Positions 1-13,949 of a stretch of DNA of 64,000 nucleotides are shown here, one piece after another. Numbering within the stretch: the stretch's first letter is position 1; every line of letters begins with the position of its first letter. The notes under the pieces are model-generated. The model was not told the DNA's origin. It did no database searches and was given only the letters and a program-made list of their open reading frames with translations. Location: the NCBI GenBank assembly GCA_009760855.2, contig WPIO01000015.1, forward strand, positions 265,001 to 329,000, read 5' to 3'. The position numbers were made by a program, and so were the translations under genes. Source of the stretch: Cristatella mucedo. Lineage: Eukaryota; Bryozoa; Phylactolaemata; Cristatellidae.

Positions 1-285
1 ATGCTAGAGCGGAAGCGTAGTCCGTGCCCGCGGCCTCGCCCCCGCCTCTCCAGCTGTGGCGATAGCAGCGATCTGATTAGCGATACAGGTCTACTGCGAG
101 GTCAGATCTGCCACGGGCACAGTGCTCGTAGCAGGCGGTTCAACGTGGTCGCCAGCGCATGTTTTAACAGCGGTACCTCGGCTTGCGAGTTTAATTCGTT
201 CCGTGCCGGAGCTCGTCGTTCAAATTACTCGTATGTCAATCACTCGTATGTCATTACTCATTCCTCCATTGAAATATATAAATGT

Positions 286-408
286 AATATATAATTATAT
301 AATTTACTTGTATAGCGCCCCAAGAGAACTTAATCTCTATTCAGGCGCTTAACATGTGTCTCGGTGCTCGAGCCCAAGACCTCAGCCAGACCTTGGTCTG
401 GGCGAATG
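286..408 (-). mobile_element. SINE S2, 5'-truncated
   Basis: This matches the antisense of the S2 repeat seen at 21895, 43270, 46298 and 49584. It has the L2-like tail (tagcgccccaagagaactta), then the GCTCGAGC B-box-like core and the paired accag/ctggtc arms. The tRNA-like head is cut off near 408. An AT-rich tail lies at its low-coordinate end, as expected for the minus orientation. Confidence 0.75.
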
Positions 409-1059
409 AATTGAAATGCCATAAATCGTACCGGACCCCCAAACAAATGCGATTTTTTGTCACACGTTCTTAAATTAAAAAATGTACTTATAGGTAATGA
501 AAATTCTTATTTAAAAAACACAATAGAGTGTGTGTGTCTTGAAATACACTGGTTTGATTAGTCCTACTGTGCAGGAGCAACTCGGAGATCGGACGATTTG
601 AAGATGCTAATAGAGTTAATTAGCGGAGAATTCGGGCCAGAATGAATTTCCGAATCGCACACGTCGATTTGCGCCCTTTTCGCCGCGCGTTCTTTCCTCG
701 CTTTCGTCTGCAGGCGCTTTCGATGCGCACTCGTCCAACGAGGTCATGCTGCTTCATCTTCCCTTGTTTCTGAAATGAGTTAGGCAAGAGTCATCGAATA
801 GCCCTGTCGCACGCTCGGTTGAAACTTTTATCTGGGTGTTCCCTTTGAATAAAGCCTGAAAAATTCTCCCACATCGCCAGCATTAGCCGTTCCTGCCGTA
901 GTCGGATTTAACGCCGGAGTCTGGCGATCTTGTGCGTCCAGGCATCATAATGGCTCGCTCGAGTCTGTCTGGGAGTGAACCTACGGGCCGGCGCTTGGCG
1001 TCACAACCGGGTCGTAGGGCAGCGTCTTGCAACGGAACGTCGTTCGCTGCCCTACCCTT
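409..1059. other. No gene seen
   Basis: Unique-looking sequence, AT-rich to about 640 and CpG-richer after it. An AATAAA lies near 848 but has no supported gene next to it. I found no long ORF, splice-framed exon or repeat match. Confidence 0.5.
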
Positions 1060-1318
1060 ATTGGTTTAAGTAACCGCGCGCAGTGTGACGTTCGCTGCGG
1101 CAACTAGCGGTGGAGTATCTGAAGCTGGCTCGTAACCCGAATTTCAGCTCGCAACTCAAAGCAAAGAATCGGCCGAGAGAGTATGTCGAGACACTCATAA
1201 GCCGAGGTACCACTGTATTTACATTAACCGGTACGTTTCGGCGAGCTTTCGGTGCGCGCAGTGGCAGCCTCCCGTGCGTAGGCCTCACTCCTTTAAGTAG
1301 CGCTGGGATCAACCGATT

Positions 1319-1319
<1 letters not shown>

Positions 1320-1376
<57 letters not shown>
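1320..1376. repeat. (CGG)n trinucleotide array
   Basis: About 19 uninterrupted CGG units lie in a CpG-rich stretch (about 1060-1800). Reading frames through the array give poly-Ala, poly-Arg or poly-Pro on either strand. Those ORFs are products of the repeat and are not annotated as genes. A GC-rich array of this kind is compatible with a promoter or 5' UTR, but no transcript is evident. Confidence 0.95.
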
Positions 1377-1378
<2 letters not shown>

Positions 1379-1820
1379 GTCGCTCGCGCCTGACAGCCCG
1401 GACATTCGTCATAAACCGTAGACATCTTGCGGAATTCCACGAGTAACAGCTTGCAAATAAGCTCTCCTCTCGACCCGGGCGGAATAGACCGGCGCATGCC
1501 GCCGCCGCCGCCACGTCGCTTGATGAGGGGGAGGCGGGCGAGTGCGTCGCGCGCCCTGCCTCCAAGCTGTCGTGACGTCTTTGTGCGCGCGATGTCGTGC
1601 GAACGCGCAGTTCGCGGAAACACCTACTCCTAGGTTCTAAGCTGCAGCTCGCTCGTTCCGTCCCTTGGCTCTCGCTGGCTCGAGCCGCCGAGCTCGGCTA
1701 CGCCGTCCGCCCCGCCTTCCAAACGTCCGCGTCGCAAATTTCGCTCGCCGCCGCAAGCGGCGCCCTGAGGGACGCTTATTGGGTTTGGCAAAGGCAATGA
1801 TTTTGGAGCGGCTAAAACGA

Positions 1821-2017
<197 letters not shown>

Positions 2018-2019
2018 CA

Positions 2020-2610
2020 CTCGCCGGCGTATGAGCGGAGCGCACGTGGGCAACGCCACCAGCAGCTGCTGATTCGGGAGAGCGCGCATGCAACGCAACG
2101 GTTGAGTTAGCACTTGCGCGCAATTATTTCTGGGCGGTCTGTACTTTCGGGCGGTGAAACTGCCAATGAATATATTTATGAATATACTGCCAATAGTTTC
2201 GGAGGCTACCCCGGCTCTCCACCGGCCCGGAAGGGCGGGGCCGAGCCGTGGCGCAGTTGCTTTGCAAACAGCGCCCATGTGCCAGTGAAAATCTAAATGA
2301 CGGAACGGCGCCCTCGCTTAAGGTATTAGCACGATATTCCACCTAAACGCGGGCCAGTAAATATTCGACTCGACAGCGGCTGCCGGAATCAGCAGCTTCT
2401 GAAATGTTGTGACCGCATCGCATCGCATCGCAATCTCGGGCAGCTGAAGCTCTGCTGCTGCTCGAGTACGACTTGGCTCGGGACTCCTGCTACCTGACGA
2501 TGACGCGGCGCTCGCGCTGGGTCCGCATACAGCCAGGGCGAGCGTCTCGGACTTGCTCCTGCTGTGTAGGCGTTCTTGGTATCTTCCGTATCGCCGCGGC
2601 TACCAAATAC
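2020..2610. other. No gene seen
   Basis: Moderately GC-rich and unique-looking. The only small structure is a short run of CATCG units near 2417-2432. No supported coding exon. Confidence 0.5.
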
Positions 2611-2639
2611 ACAGCAACGAGTAGTGGCAGACTGGCTAG

Positions 2640-3000
2640 ATCCTGACCTCGAAATATTTTATACCCGGCGTGCAAGTTTCCACCGGGCTTTAGTGCTATT
2701 CACAGCACAGAGTCGTCACAGTTTCGAGCCTATCCCAGCTGGAGATTTCACAGCAAAGACGTCGACGGGCATCTGTTATCATGGGAGCCTAAACTTTGGG
2801 CAAAAACCCCCAGGAGACTTGTGCTCGGTCCACTTCTTTTCACAGTTTAGACTATCCCCCCCTCTAGCCGATACAATCGCTAAGCGAAATCTAGGCACTC
2901 ATTTTCAACCAGGTGACTCGCAGCTGTATCAGTAATTTGATTCCTCCCTACCTTGAAGGATGTCAAATTAGCTCTTAGCTTACTCGCAGCATGTTTTGAT
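2640..3000 (+). mobile_element. CR1/L2-like LINE reverse-transcriptase remnant
   Basis: Across frameshifts, 2795-2935 can be read as the end of a CR1/L2-type reverse transcriptase. A PPGD/LC segment stands where PQGSVLGP is expected, followed by LADTIAKRNL and then DSQLYQ, which normally follows the YADD active site. The two residues before DSQ are altered, so the catalytic motif is not intact. This is a dead fragment without LINE ends. The assignment rests on motif order and not on an alignment. Confidence 0.6.
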
Positions 3001-3545
3001 ACATTCTTACTCGGAAAATGAGCACGATTTCTCAAATTGGAGGTCAGTACAACGAACTTAATAGCTACGAAGAAAGGTAGCGCTGCTTAGAAATGGCAAA
3101 GCCTAACCCTCAAAGTGGTGTAGGCTAGCTCACTTCCTGTAGCCTCAGCTGCCAATCTGGATTTTCTCATTCCAAAGTGACTTTTCACTTGACCTTCACA
3201 TCGGCACCGCAACAGCGACGCTTACTTTCAGTCACGTTACGTACCACCGCAAAAATTCTGACCCGCTTACATAAGTAATACTGCAGCTAAAATAATAAAA
3301 TAGCATTCTGTATTGAGGCATTTATTGACTCGCACATTTATAAACTAGCTTAGAAAACCAAGCAGGAAGAAACTCGGGGTCGCTGGGTAACTAGGACCCC
3401 TGGTTCACAACATGCAGCACTCGTTCGTACTCAGGTGAGCAGCATGCGCTCATTTATACTCAGGTACGTGGACTAGAAGAGGACCGGGCACAAAGACTAG
3501 TTCACCAAGGTGAAGGGAAGGCTTGAGCAGACGACTCGTTATCTA
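3001..3545. other. No gene seen
   Basis: AT-rich noncoding-looking sequence with stops in all frames. No repeat match within the window was noticed. Confidence 0.45.
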
Positions 3546-3547
3546 AT

Positions 3548-3835
3548 GTAATGTATGTATCTCCGTCTGCAACTCCACAAAGGCACGCAGACTATGTGAG
3601 TGTTACGCAGGAGAGTTTTGTATAGCGTACTCGCAGCCTAAGCGGCTTTCGGTACGCATTCGGCAATCGACAGACTTCATCTCACGCAACAAAGAGAAAG
3701 TGGGAAGCATAGCAGAGTCAGGAGAGCAGTTGAGGTAGTGAGTAGCATGTAAGTAGCAGCTCAGGACTGCTGGAAACGAGGTGCCGTAGTCGGCAGCAGG
3801 AGAGTGGTTGCCGTTGTTGGGGTGGACTCGTTAGC
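3548..3835 (-). mobile_element. LINE L-B, 3'-end fragment
   Basis: Antisense of the L-B 3' region, also found at 4671-5060 and 13205-13945. The three share the string gttacgcaggagagttt and the tract around tgaggtagtgagtagcat. Only the 3' few hundred bases remain, typical of LINE 5' truncation. Confidence 0.75.
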
Positions 3836-3839
3836 CATG

Positions 3840-4660
3840 CTTCGATGCACTAATTCCGCCAGTGTTCGGTCAAGTGGTAATAGCGCCCGTCACGCGCGCT
3901 GCGTTTTGTTAGCAAGACATAACTGAGCCGCGTAGCGCGCAGATAATTCCAGTCCATTCTTAGCACGACGGCTCCCTGATAGGCTTACTGCAGGAGTGTA
4001 ACAACGACGGGCAGAGCGTGAGCATTGCGGGAAGAACTACAGCGCCCGCCTTCGTTGGCAAGCACTGCATTAAATTGATAGAAAATAGCACTGAAACGAC
4101 CGTAAAGCAAAAGCAGCCATTTTATGACTGATATTAATTTTTTACGGTTTCGAATTGTAATTGCCCTTATGCGATAATTTATGAGCGGGGCCGCATAATA
4201 GCCAGCGCCGTGAGAGAGGCAGTCGCTTGTTTGTGTTTACGGTGTTAGCGGAGGCGTTGGAGCTGATTTGATCACCATGACACCAAGCCGTTAGTGTAGG
4301 TCAGGTTAAGTCGCCATTGTTGAATGCCAGACTCTTTATTGCTGTAAAAATAGTGTTCTCTATACTGATGATATAGACTTACCAGGCAAAGGTATGAGCG
4401 CTCTGCGTCGCTGCCTGTTTCTGCTACAGTCGGCGCACCTGCGTGTTTTGGTGCAACGCCTGTAATTTACTAGCCGCGATAAAAAAAGATTCTGGCGTCG
4501 TCATTATTTGTCACGTCGGCTGAGACTAGCGCCATTACGCGCCACGCGATTAGCTGCTAGCGATGATTGATAGATACCAGCACGCGCGATGAGCTGCTAG
4601 CTGAGGCGCCGCATTTGTACGATTAACAGGTATAAAGCAAAGTTCTTAGGCTGACCTTGT
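3840..4660. other. No gene seen
   Basis: Unique-looking sequence without a supported ORF, RNA gene or repeat. Confidence 0.45.
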
Positions 4661-4670
4661 TATTGCATGC

Positions 4671-5060
4671 TTGTTATGCAGGAGAGTTTCGTTTAGCGCA
4701 CTGGCACTCTAAACGACTTTCGGCGCGCAGTTCGGTAGCCACAAAACTTCATCTCGCTCTACAAAGAGAAAGTGAGAAGCATAGCTGAATCAAGAGTGCA
4801 CTTAAGGTAGTGAGTAGCATAGAAGTAGCAGCGCAGGTTGGCTGGAAGAAAAAGGTTCCACAGCAACAGGAGAGTAGATGTCGTTTTAAAAAAATTGTGG
4901 AAGCGAGTTCCACAGTCTAGTACCTGCAGAGCTAAAGCTTCTGTCTCCAACGGTCTTTAAGCGATTGAATGGAGCAGCGACTTCATCGTCCGTAAAAGGA
5001 CCCGAGGACACGAGGAGGCTGGTGCTGGTGCAGCAGCTCAGCTAGGTTTGAAGGGGTGTC
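4671..5060 (-). mobile_element. LINE L-B, 3'-end fragment
   Basis: Antisense reading gives the same C-terminal tract as the 13-kb copy (a variant of AGPRLWNSLPQFLR, then CYFYATHYLK). It continues into the start of the LLHQ tract. It is truncated at about 5060 and interrupted by stops. Confidence 0.8.
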
Positions 5061-5194
5061 CTCCTGCGAGTACGTATCAGTTCCTTTTTCAAAAGGAACC
5101 GGGAAGAGAGAGGGGAGTAAGAAAGGAGAGCCGAGAAAGAAAGGCAGGACGACGTGGATAAAGAGAAGCGGACAGTTATGATGGAGGTGAGGAG

Positions 5195-5480
5195 TTGGCA
5201 AGTAGGGTCGGAAGGAGAAAGGGGAAGAAAAGGAGGGAGAAGGGAGGAAGAAAAAGGAAGGAAGGAGAAGGGGGAAAGGAAGTAGAAGGGAGAAGGAAGA
5301 AAAAGAAAGGAGAGGAAAGGAAGGAGAAGGGAGAAGAAAAGGAGGGAGAAGGAAGGAAGAAAAAGGAAGGAAGGAGAAGGGGAAAGGAAGGAGAAGGGCG
5401 AAGAAAAAAAGGAGCGGACGAAAAAATAATCAGAAGAGAGCGAGACGAAGGAGAGGGAGGAGAAGGAAGGCGAAGGATTA
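5195..5480. repeat. Purine-rich (GGAAGAAAA)-type repeat tract
   Basis: Nearly pure purine strand built from irregular ggaag/gaaaa/ggagaa units. It encodes only Lys/Glu/Gly/Arg low-complexity peptide. Such a homopurine tract can form triplex DNA, which is a general property and was not tested here. Confidence 0.9.
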
Positions 5481-5489
5481 CAAGTGAGA

Positions 5490-7030
5490 GCTAGCAGGGA
5501 AAAGGGAAGGATTCACAAACGAGGAAGCGAGCAGAAAAAGAGACAGAAACGCGAAAAAGGTCAATGGTGCGGAAAGAAAACCGAAAAGAAAGTCCACCAT
5601 CTCAACTGTCAGCTAGAATTGCGGGTAGCTAGTGCTGCCTTGTGCCCAGCCGGCGGCGCAGACTTCAGCCGCCCAGAAGACTCGGCCGTGCTGGCGATGA
5701 AGGAAGGCACGGAGGTCGGCGGCGCGGGAAAGGGGCTGACTTTTCTTTTGCTGCAATTCATTATTCACATCGCCGAGAGCGTCGAATCAGCCGCTGGCGG
5801 CAGCGGTGCGCTGCGGGCGTCGGGTCGGTGTGTGCGCAGCGCAGCGGAGGCAGCCGAGACCGAGAGACAGAGGCTGTTGTAAATAGACCTCCTCGCGAGA
5901 AAAAGAGCGTTTCGTTCTCGTGACCGCGTTAGAATCGCGGGCGAGAATGTCGATGGCACCCCGATCCACTGGGACCCCCGATCGGACCAACGAGGATCGA
6001 TCGGCGGCGGCCGGCGCGCCCATCGGAGGCGCCGTCTGGCCCCGCACGCGGCACGCCGTGTGTTCACAAGCTATTAATTAGCGAGGCTGCTCGAAAGCGC
6101 AAATGCTTGGCTGGCAGGTCCGAACCGATGCGTCGCGCTCTTCCCCCTCCCCGACGCCTCCGAAGAGCGCAAGGCGGCTTCGGGCGCGCCGGGCGCGAAC
6201 GCTGCTAGCGCCGCCACCATTCAAGTCTAACCGATCGGCGGCTTCGGCGGCGGCGGCGTCGGATGAGTTATAACTTGTTAGAGTGCTCTTCTGCGAGCAA
6301 AAATGCGTATCGCTGTATTTGAAGCTCGGCTCAATGGCACCGGGACTACCGCAAGCCTATCTGCGTGCCTAATGGGATGGGCGGGGCGAGCTTCCGCCGC
6401 CGGGCCGCCTCCGTTTTAGACGTATTTTTCGAAATTTTACTTGGCTCGGTAGCTGTACTCGAGCAAAAATGGAGGTACTTCTAGCATTATTAAAAAATCG
6501 CAGCTCAAACCGAAAATAGAAAACCATGGCGTTCGGCGCACCGGATGCCTCGAAGCCACAAAGGCGCCTCGCGTTTCGTCGGACGGAACGTCGGCGAATG
6601 ATCCTAATGTCAGCTACGTTGCGCCAGAATGCACTGTCGGATGGCGAGTTAGTGGTCGCGAAGCTCGCTTCAAATAATGCTAATCTGTAGGTCGCGGTAA
6701 GTACGGGCAGCCGCACAGGCGAGCGTCCATTTGTAGCGAGGCTATCATGCAGTTCAGTGCCGTGTTCTGCGATAATATATTATTCAGATGCAGGGTCTAC
6801 TACTCCCCGCGATACTGTTACGTCTGCACTTACTACTCGTCGGCCCCCGCTGCCATTAGCCGATGGAAGCACTGTCTGCATCGTACGATTATGAAGCCTT
6901 GGCGGCCCCGATTTTCCATGCTGCAGGAACTGCGACTGGACTCACTGGACGAGAAGCGGACTCGCCAACCGCGGGTCGACTACCGCATGCCGCAAAATAC
7001 CGTGGCAACTTTGTAGATACATGTTCGGCG
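5490..7030. other. CpG-rich then mixed sequence; no gene seen
   Basis: From about 5590 to 6300 the sequence is rich in CpG (tcggcggcggccggcgcgcc and similar), and then it becomes ordinary. ORFs on both strands are short, overlap each other and show no family motif. The CpG-rich part could be a promoter or first-exon region, but I see no defined exon. Confidence 0.4.
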
Positions 7031-7035
7031 GACCT

Positions 7036-7395
<360 letters not shown>

Positions 7396-7501
7396 CTAGA
7401 AGCTTCTCAGCCCGTTACATACTGGCAGCTTGTCCTTTGACAACTTTATTATATTTTTTGTTCAGTAGAATGCCTCTACGCGCATGTCCTTAGTCGAATG
7501 A

Positions 7502-7504
<3 letters not shown>

Positions 7505-7576
<72 letters not shown>

Positions 7577-7593
7577 TATATATATATATGTAT

Positions 7594-7624
<31 letters not shown>
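7505..7624. repeat. (TA)n followed by (GA)n
   Basis: About 85 bp of TA with occasional CA or TG changes, then about 30 bp of GA. Confidence 0.97.
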
Positions 7625-7625
<1 letters not shown>

Positions 7626-7659
7626 TGTGTGTGCCTATTGAGTCATACACCTAAAGTTG

Positions 7660-8760
7660 GTGACAGCATGTTCACATGACCAAACATACTACGAGCTCAG
7701 CTATTTATGTTTATTTTATTTACATTATTTCCATTCCATTTGTCAATGGCAGACAGCAAAAGTAGAATGCAACTCACATTTAAGCATTGCCAGTAACTAT
7801 GCAACTACTGAAATGCAAATCCACGAATTACGCATGAGACAGGCTAAAGCGAATGGGCCAAAAATTCCGCACTATCAGAACTGCCAAATCGGGCTGCCGT
7901 CTGATGCATCTAAGCGAGAAAAGACATGTACACGTTGCCCTGGACAGCTAACCAGCGCAGCAGCCGAAACGCAGCTTCGGGTCACCTCGCTCGTGGCTTT
8001 GCCTGATTTGCAAGGTTAATGACAGCCTGCCCTAGATGCTTGGCTTACTAGCTTAGTGCTTCCGTGCCAAGTACAGCACGCCTTTCTGACAGGTGTGCTG
8101 ATCCACAAAGTTAACCGAGCTGCCGCTGGCGCTAAACGCGGCTGATCCCTCAGTTTTCCCCTCCGGTTGGCGGAAGAAGCTTACTCAGTATCATCAGTTC
8201 GTATATTGCACCGTGCTACGCACGGTATGGGAGGCTCATCTCATGTCTTTTCAGCTGAGGTACTGTCAGCTTCACGCCAGTTAGTATAACTACCTAATTA
8301 TTAAGCACAAAAAAAATAATTAAGCAATATACTGAGCTCCTTAATAAGTCCAATACGCTCAATAAACAATGTTTGTCCACGGGTTTACCTTACCGAAAGT
8401 AGACCTAAAAAACCTACAACCTACAGGTGTACACTGTGTTAACAAGCGCTTTAAATTGTTACTATGCACTGTGTCTGTGCCTATTTAACTTAAATACAAT
8501 GACTTTTTGTAACGAATCAGATCACTAGCGCTTCTGAATGAGATAGGCCAAGTATTCAGCGACACTTGGATGGTGAGTCCCTCTCACTTGCAATGCTGAA
8601 GCCCATGCGTGCCAATCACTACATGAATTCGCGCTACACATTTCTACTATTCCCATCTACCATGAATATCGTTAGTTTTTATATCGAGCACTAGCCGATT
8701 TCTCGAGTACATACGCCTAGATAGGTCGATGCTTTGAAAGCATCCGCTGCAATAGTTCTG
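7660..8760. other. No gene seen
   Basis: Mixed-composition unique-looking sequence. A 120-codon open stretch at 7657-8019 (ATA/GTG-type start region) has no recognisable domain and no paralog in the window, so I do not call it a gene. Confidence 0.4.
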
Positions 8761-8772
8761 GCAACAGCGAGC

Positions 8773-9298
<526 letters not shown>

Positions 9299-9724
9299 AA
9301 AAGTTGTTCGTCGCAAGGCAGCCAGAGGCAATGGCGACGAGTGCAGTGGTGGTGCAGTTTGCCAAGGTGGATTTTGCCTTCGTACATTTTGCAGGCAGCG
9401 AAAACCCGAGAGCAGGCAGCGATAGCGTGTGTGTAGGCAGAAATGCAGTCCAGTGGCAGGTGGCCACTGCTACGGCGTTTCGCTAAGGTTTGGCGGCGTC
9501 CAACGTCCGGGAAATGGGCTAAAACCAGAAGGCGAGGTGAAGCAGTGGTCCGGCAGCCAAGCAAGAGAGGAAGGCGGCAAAACCTCTACCAATAAGAGGC
9601 CTGATTCGGCCAGTAAGGCTCGTCAATGAGACTCAGGTCACTTGCTGAGATTTGCTGCATGTAAATCACAGCAATATTGTTAGGGCAGGCAGTGAACAGC
9701 TGCTGCCAGGAGGTCGGATTCATA

Positions 9725-10165
9725 CTGAAGTGGAGATGTGACCGTGCACCAAAGTGCTGCGGTCTTTCACTGAACTGGTGCTTTGGCTTGTACTGAGGTG
9801 GTGGTGCGGCCTTGCACTGAGGTGGTGGTGTGACCTTGCATTAAGGTGCTGCAGCATTTCACTGAAGTGGTAATGCGGCCTTGAACTGAGGTGGTGGTGC
9901 GGCCTTGAGCTAAGGTGCTTGTGTGGCCATGCATTGAGATGGCAGTGTGGTAGTGCACTGAGGTAGTGATGTGGCCTTGCATCGAGATGGCAGTGTACCA
10001 TTGCATTAGGGTGCTGCGACCTTTCACTGAAGTGGTGCTGTGGCCTTGTACCAAGGTGGTGGTGCGACCTTGCACTAAGGTGGTGGTGTGGCCTTGCACG
10101 AACATGCTGCGGCCTTGCTCTGAGGTGGTGCGGCCTTGCAATGATGAGCAGTAATCTAGCGCTGA
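9725..10165. repeat. 27-bp minisatellite, about 16 copies
   Basis: Tandem degenerate units of the type gaggtggtggtgcggccttg. The 27-bp length keeps the frame open, so the minus strand reads as a 9-residue repeat (HHHLSARPH-like) and the plus strand is open in part. There is no splice-site or start context to support a protein. Confidence 0.85.
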
Positions 10166-10239
10166 GATGTTGCACCCCTGTTCTGAGATTCGGCCGAGCT
10201 GTGAGACGCTTTTTTAGATGGCAAGTTTCGATCACGATA

Positions 10240-11300
10240 TCCTATAAGATGGTGACCGGCTACTTCTGCTAGCTAGAGATGCTGCTTCTGGTGCTTAGCC
10301 CGAAAATAGCAATGCTTGTGCCAAAGCAGAGGTGGCCAAGTACCAGAACAATCATGTTGCCTAACAAACGCGAGGTTCTGGTTTCCAGAAGAGCCTTGGC
10401 AAGACCCGGATTGACGGAGAGCAGCGGAATAAAATGTCAGCAACAGCAGATGGAGTGATGCAGCAGACGATTACGACAGAACTGTACGGCAGTTTGATCC
10501 AAATGATATGTATTATCTTTGTGTGTCACTCGTAAATTTGATTCCGGAAATTTGGCCTTAGTGCTCAGGGGGAGGCTTTTATATTTCATATATATGAGGC
10601 TACAGGAAGCCGTCTTCGCAAGCTGTCTTGGACAGCTTTGCCCTCTTTTTGTTTCTGATTGAATGTGGTGGTAGGACAAATATGGGCCCACTTATTTTTG
10701 CAATCGAACAGGCTGGCACTGAATGTTTTTTTTTAAAATTTTCTTGACGCAGTTCTTCCCCCGGGCTTGCTGAATGCTGCGTCAGCAGAATTTAAAAAAA
10801 TGGCGCTCCTTTGCTGGTGCGTTTGTGTCGCTTGATCGGAAGGGCAGATGTTGGATGTGCGACTTGGGCTCCGGCGCTAAGCTTCATCACGCGACCTCAT
10901 CCAGACTTGCTTTGCGTCATCCGATGAACCCACTGGCCGATATCGTGGTTGAAGTTTCAGTTGATTAACTCAAGTCGAAATAACTGAGACCTCGGCAGAT
11001 GAGCTTGAATGACTGCCGCCTCGACCGATCAGGAACTTCCTTGTATAGCATGAACGCTTTATCAGCCAATTAAAATCTGGCAACCGCATGTACAGTGTTG
11101 GTATATGTATCTGTCGTAAGCCAGCCAACTAGCGGTACCGCGGTACTGCACTGCCATTCTTCTTCCGCCTACTGGATACATTAGACTGACGAATCTCCTT
11201 ACACTTCTCAGCCATCGATTGGTTAATGGCGTCTCAACAGGACGGCAGCTCGCTGATGATGCGTTACGTCAGGCAGAAGCTGATTTTTGAAGTTTCTATG
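10240..11300. other. No gene seen
   Basis: Unique-looking sequence with short unrelated ORFs only. Confidence 0.45.
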
Positions 11301-11303
11301 CCC

Positions 11304-12115
<812 letters not shown>

Positions 12116-12117
12116 GT

Positions 12118-12955
12118 AATAATAATAATACTAATAATGCACTTGTTAAAGTGCCCTCAGAGAACTCAATCTCTCTCTAGGCGCTTTACATTTGCTGCAA
12201 AGGGAAATGCAATTGAATGGTGAGTAATATCATGCTTGATAAATAACATGAATAACATGGTTAGGGGTGACATGCACAGGGTCAGCATGCAAATGTGGTT
12301 AGTGGCAGCATGCACAGTGTCAGCACGCATAAGCACATCAAGGACGAATCACAGGGACCCACTAAATTCTGCCTTAAATAGGTGTTTTTAGGTTCTTTTT
12401 AAATGTGGTCAATTCAGGGGATGTTCTGACGCAAGTCGGGAGGGAGTTCCAGGCTTTGGGAGCATACGAACTAAATGCATGGTCTCCAAAGGATTTGAGG
12501 TTTGTAAGAGGTAGTGGTAAACTGTTGGATTCCGAAAAGTGGGTGGTACGATGCTTAGTCTGGTGGGGAATTAGATCCGATAGATAGGCTAGAGCCAAAA
12601 ACTTGAACAAAAACCTAAAAGTGAGTGACAAAACCTTGACTTCGTTGCTCTGCTTGACTAGAAGCCACTGCACGTGCACGCGAAGTGGTGTGATGTGGAA
12701 AATGCGACGCTCACGACAGACAAGCCTAGATGCAGAGTTTTGCATAAGCTGTAAGCGCATGATTGCAGTCCGGTAGACCTGCAAGCAGTGAGTTGCAAAA
12801 GTCGAGACGGGATGTTATTAATGCATGGACCAATTTAGATGTGGTATCCTTGTCTAAACAAGCACGAATTTTAGCAATGTTGTGCAGTTGAAAGTAGGCA
12901 GACATGACTGTGGAGCTGATTTAGTCGTCTGATGTTAATTAGAGGCCCCTTTAAG
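12118..12955 (-). mobile_element. LINE L-A (CR1/L2-like), 5'-truncated copy
   Basis: Minus-strand reading gives the C-terminal region of a CR1/L2-type ORF2: RLQLMQNSASRLVCRERR, then KVLSLTFR, LAYLSDLIPHQTKHRTT, FSESNSLPLP, KSFGDHAFSSYAPKAWNSLP and TTFKKNLKT. The 3' end (low coordinates) carries the family tail with the tttaca tggcgcc-type stem and an (ATT)n/(AAT)n tract at 12118-12139. Frameshifts occur between RLQL and KVLS. The first ~150 bases upstream (12785-12940) continue the LINE in other frames. It lacks an endonuclease and most of the reverse transcriptase. Confidence 0.9.
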
Positions 12956-13204
12956 GCCGAAACTAGTGTGCAGGAGAGACGAGAGCGTGGGCGGGCACGC
13001 CCTTCCAAGAAGATGCATCATAAACGGCAGATCGCAAGTCACAGAGAAAATGCTTCACAGAGCTACAGCTTCCAGCACGCACGATATTTCTCTGACGAGC
13101 CGGACCTCGATTTTACGCGGCCGCACCTTTGCATTGCTGCTAAACAAGTTTTCGACGGGCGAAGACTGGCAGCTACCGTTTTAATAGGTGGACTCGTTGT
13201 TTCA

Positions 13205-13945
13205 ATGTCACGTCATGTCATGTATCTTCGTCTGTAACTCCGAAAAGTCATAAGGACCATGTGGGTGTTACGCAGGAGAGTTTTGTATAGCGCACTCTTA
13301 GCAGAGTAAGGAGACCAGTTGAGGTAGTGAGTAGCATAGACGTAGCAGCTCAGGACCGCTGAAAAGGATGTGCCATAGTCGGCAGTAGGAGAGTAGTTAT
13401 CGTTGCGTAAGAATTGTGGAAGCGAGTTCCACAGTCTAGGACCTGCAGAGCTAAAGCTTCTGTCGCCAACTGTCTTTAAGCGGAGGAATGGGACAGCTAA
13501 TTTATTTTCCACACAGGACCTGAGGGCGCGAACAGGCTGAAACTGATGCAGCAGCTCAGCTAAGTATGAAGGAGCCAAGCCGTGGTGGGCCTTGTGGGTC
13601 AGCGTAAGAACTTTGCTCCGTATCCTTTGCTCAACCGGCAACCATCCTAGCTCCTTCAGCAAAGGAGACACGTGCTCAAACCTCTGGGACTTGAAGACCA
13701 GCCTTGCAGCCATATTCATTGTCCGCTGTAGTGGCATAATAGCTTTCTTTGGCAGCCCAGCCAAAAGGGAATTACAATAATCAAGCCGAGACAGAACTAG
13801 AGAGCCAGTTACATTTTTTACAAGCCACTGTGGGAGACAGCTCCTAATCTTGGACAGGGATCGGATGCGATGGTCAGCTGTAGAGGCAGTCTTCTGAATG
13901 TGACGTACATTGAATGGATATCGGCTACCGAAGTGGGCCATCCGC
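13205..13945 (-). mobile_element. LINE L-B, long 3' fragment
   Basis: The best-preserved L-B copy, with an open frame of 242 residues on the minus strand (13941 to 13213). In order it shows RIRSLSKIRSCLP, LVLSRLDYCNSLLAGLPK, LQRTMNMAARLVF, LGWLPVEQRIRSKVLTLTHK, HHGLAPSYLAELLHQFQP, LAVPFLRLKTVGDRSF and AGPRLWNSLPQFLR. This C-terminal layout is typical of CR1/L2-group LINEs in aquatic animals. The 3' terminus has short TGACA-type repeats near 13203-13222. It is truncated upstream, so the reverse-transcriptase core is absent. Confidence 0.92.
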
Positions 13946-13949
13946 CGTG

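Noticed and set aside
1058-1623. Poly-Ala, poly-Arg and poly-Pro ORFs on both strands
   Set aside because: They are frames of the (CGG)n array and have no independent coding sign.
9720-10235. His-rich 171-codon minus-strand ORF
   Set aside because: A 27-bp minisatellite read in frame. No start context, splice border or related sequence.
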